A DNA stretch of 5,322 bases, from positions 1 through 5,322 of the forward strand of contig JAFQPT010000308.1 in NCBI GenBank assembly GCA_017411665.1. The letters are read 5' to 3'. The translations under genes were made by a program, and so were the position numbers. Positions 4,767 to 5,322 of the stretch are shown here, piece after piece (positions within the stretch are counted from its first letter, which is position 1; each line of letters begins with the position of its first letter). The notes under the pieces were generated by a model. The model did no database searches. It saw nothing but the letters and a program-made list of their open reading frames with translations, and was not told the DNA's origin. This DNA is from Oscillospiraceae bacterium. Its GTDB lineage: Bacteria > Bacillota_A > Clostridia > Oscillospirales > Oscillospiraceae.

Positions 4767-4794
4767 AAGAACAGAAAAAGAAGGAGGGTTTACC

Positions 4795-5049
4795 ATGAAA
4801 TGGTTGTTTGACGGTGCGGATCGTTACTGCGCTCAAAGCAGCTGGAAGGATTTGGCACTTGTAAAATTCTGCTTATGCGCCATTGGTGTGATGATCGGTG
4901 TGCTTCTGCCTGTCAGTGCAAAAACGTCGGCATTTTGGGCAGCACTGATTGTGTTTATTGTGACCTACATTCCCTTAATGGCGAAGTTTTTTCGAGTCCT
5001 GTTTGTAAAATCTCCTGAAACCCAATCAAATGAAACGGAGGAATTATAA
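4795..5049 (+). CDS. Small two-helix membrane protein upstream of deoD
   Basis: The 84-residue product has a short amphipathic N-terminus ([20 protein letters not shown]), two membrane helices (about residues 21-40 and 46-68, the second ending [14 protein letters not shown]), and an acidic tail ending NETEEL. It resembles a small clostridial family that, from memory, is labelled permease of phosphate ABC transporter. Two helices are too few for a transport channel alone, so I treat that label as unproven. The ATG at 4795 follows AAGGAGG (4781-4787) by 7 bases; the frame is open upstream to a TTG at 4738, but that codon is part of the predicted promoter. Its stop overlaps the deoD start by one base (TAATG), so the two are translationally coupled. 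A role tied to nucleoside or phosphate supply for the phosphorylase is inferred from context only. Confidence 0.82.
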   Translation: MKWLFDGADRYCAQSSWKDLALVKFCLCAIGVMIGVLLPVSAKTSAFWAALIVFIVTYIPLMAKFFRVLFVKSPETQSNETEEL

Positions 5050-5322
5050 TGTCTGAAAAGTCTCCCATCCCCACTCCCCATATTTCCTGCGAGAAGGGTG
5101 CATTTGCAAAGACCGTGCTGATGCCCGGCGATCCTCTGCGCGCAAAGTTTATTGCGGAAAATCTGCTGGAAGATGCAGTGCTGGTCAATAACGTCCGCGG
5201 CGTACAGGGCTACACCGGCAAGTGGAAGGGTGTTCCCGTATCCGTACAGGCAAGCGGCATGGGTATGCCTTCCATCGGTATTTACAGCTACGAGATGTAC
5301 AATTTTTACGGTGTTGAAAATA
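5049..5322 (+). CDS. deoD: Purine nucleoside phosphorylase, DeoD type (EC 2.4.2.1), 3' end outside the window
   Basis: This enzyme splits purine (deoxy)nucleosides with phosphate into the free base and (deoxy)ribose 1-phosphate in purine salvage. Only the first 91 codons are present; the family is about 235 residues long. The visible part matches the hexameric DeoD type closely: TPHIS (His11), [13 protein letters not shown] (Gly27, Arg31), [11 protein letters not shown] (Arg50), and [14 protein letters not shown]. His11, Gly27, Arg31 and Arg50 correspond to His4, Gly20, Arg24 and Arg43 of the E. coli enzyme, which bind nucleoside or phosphate; the N-terminus is seven residues longer than E. 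coli's. The start overlaps the preceding stop (TAATG), with GGAGGA (5037-5042) 6 bases upstream. The frame is intact to the window edge. Confidence 0.96.
   Translation, partial: MSEKSPIPTPHISCEKGAFAKTVLMPGDPLRAKFIAENLLEDAVLVNNVRGVQGYTGKWKGVPVSVQASGMGMPSIGIYSYEMYNFYGVEN

Noticed and set aside
4676..4794. Purine riboswitch or other riboswitch ahead of the salvage genes
   Set aside because: The leader sequences are only about 20-30 bases long by promoter prediction and contain no multi-stem aptamer-like structure or downstream terminator.

Overview
The window looks like a chromosomal segment of a Gram-positive, obligately anaerobic Clostridia-class bacterium. An Oscillospiraceae-like gut organism (the Faecalibacterium neighbourhood) is my inference. 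It rests on the clostridial end of an rnf operon (E-A-B, with rnfB last), strong AGGAGG-type ribosome binding sites, intrinsic terminators, and two copies of a roughly 150-bp hairpin-rich intergenic repeat that resembles repeats I associate with that family. No rRNA, tRNA, CRISPR array, transposase or phage gene is visible.

Layout. Bases 1-1454 (+) hold the last codons of rnfE, complete rnfA and complete rnfB, closed by a strong terminator at 1462-1494. These genes encode part of the membrane ion-pumping ferredoxin:NAD+ oxidoreductase (Rnf). Next is a divergent pair sharing an 88-bp promoter region: an M50-like membrane metalloprotease candidate (1547-2044, -) and a 90-residue membrane protein with a C-terminal zinc ribbon (2133-2405, +). 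Repeat copy A (2407-2561) fills the gap between converging stop codons. A two-gene minus-strand module follows: an XRE-family regulator with a TTG start (2962-3159) and a four-helix membrane protein (2560-2958). Its promoter carries two near-identical inverted-repeat operator candidates. Repeat copy B (3272-3420) follows in the opposite orientation, so the module is bracketed by inverted copies of the repeat.

Bases 3436-5322 form a nucleoside salvage island. Uridine kinase (udk) and thymidine kinase (tdk) form a minus-strand operon. A small two-helix membrane protein and purine nucleoside phosphorylase (deoD, cut by the window end) form a plus-strand operon whose genes overlap by one base. 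The two operons diverge from a 134-bp region that contains a perfect 17-bp palindrome over the predicted udk -10 box.

Most of the window is ordinary core metabolism. The unusual content is the palindromic repeat pair, whose hairpins keep their pairing while changing sequence and which supplies terminators on both strands, the self-regulated XRE/membrane-protein module it brackets, and the small membrane protein coupled to deoD. I do not see convincing evidence of a complete, previously undescribed system.
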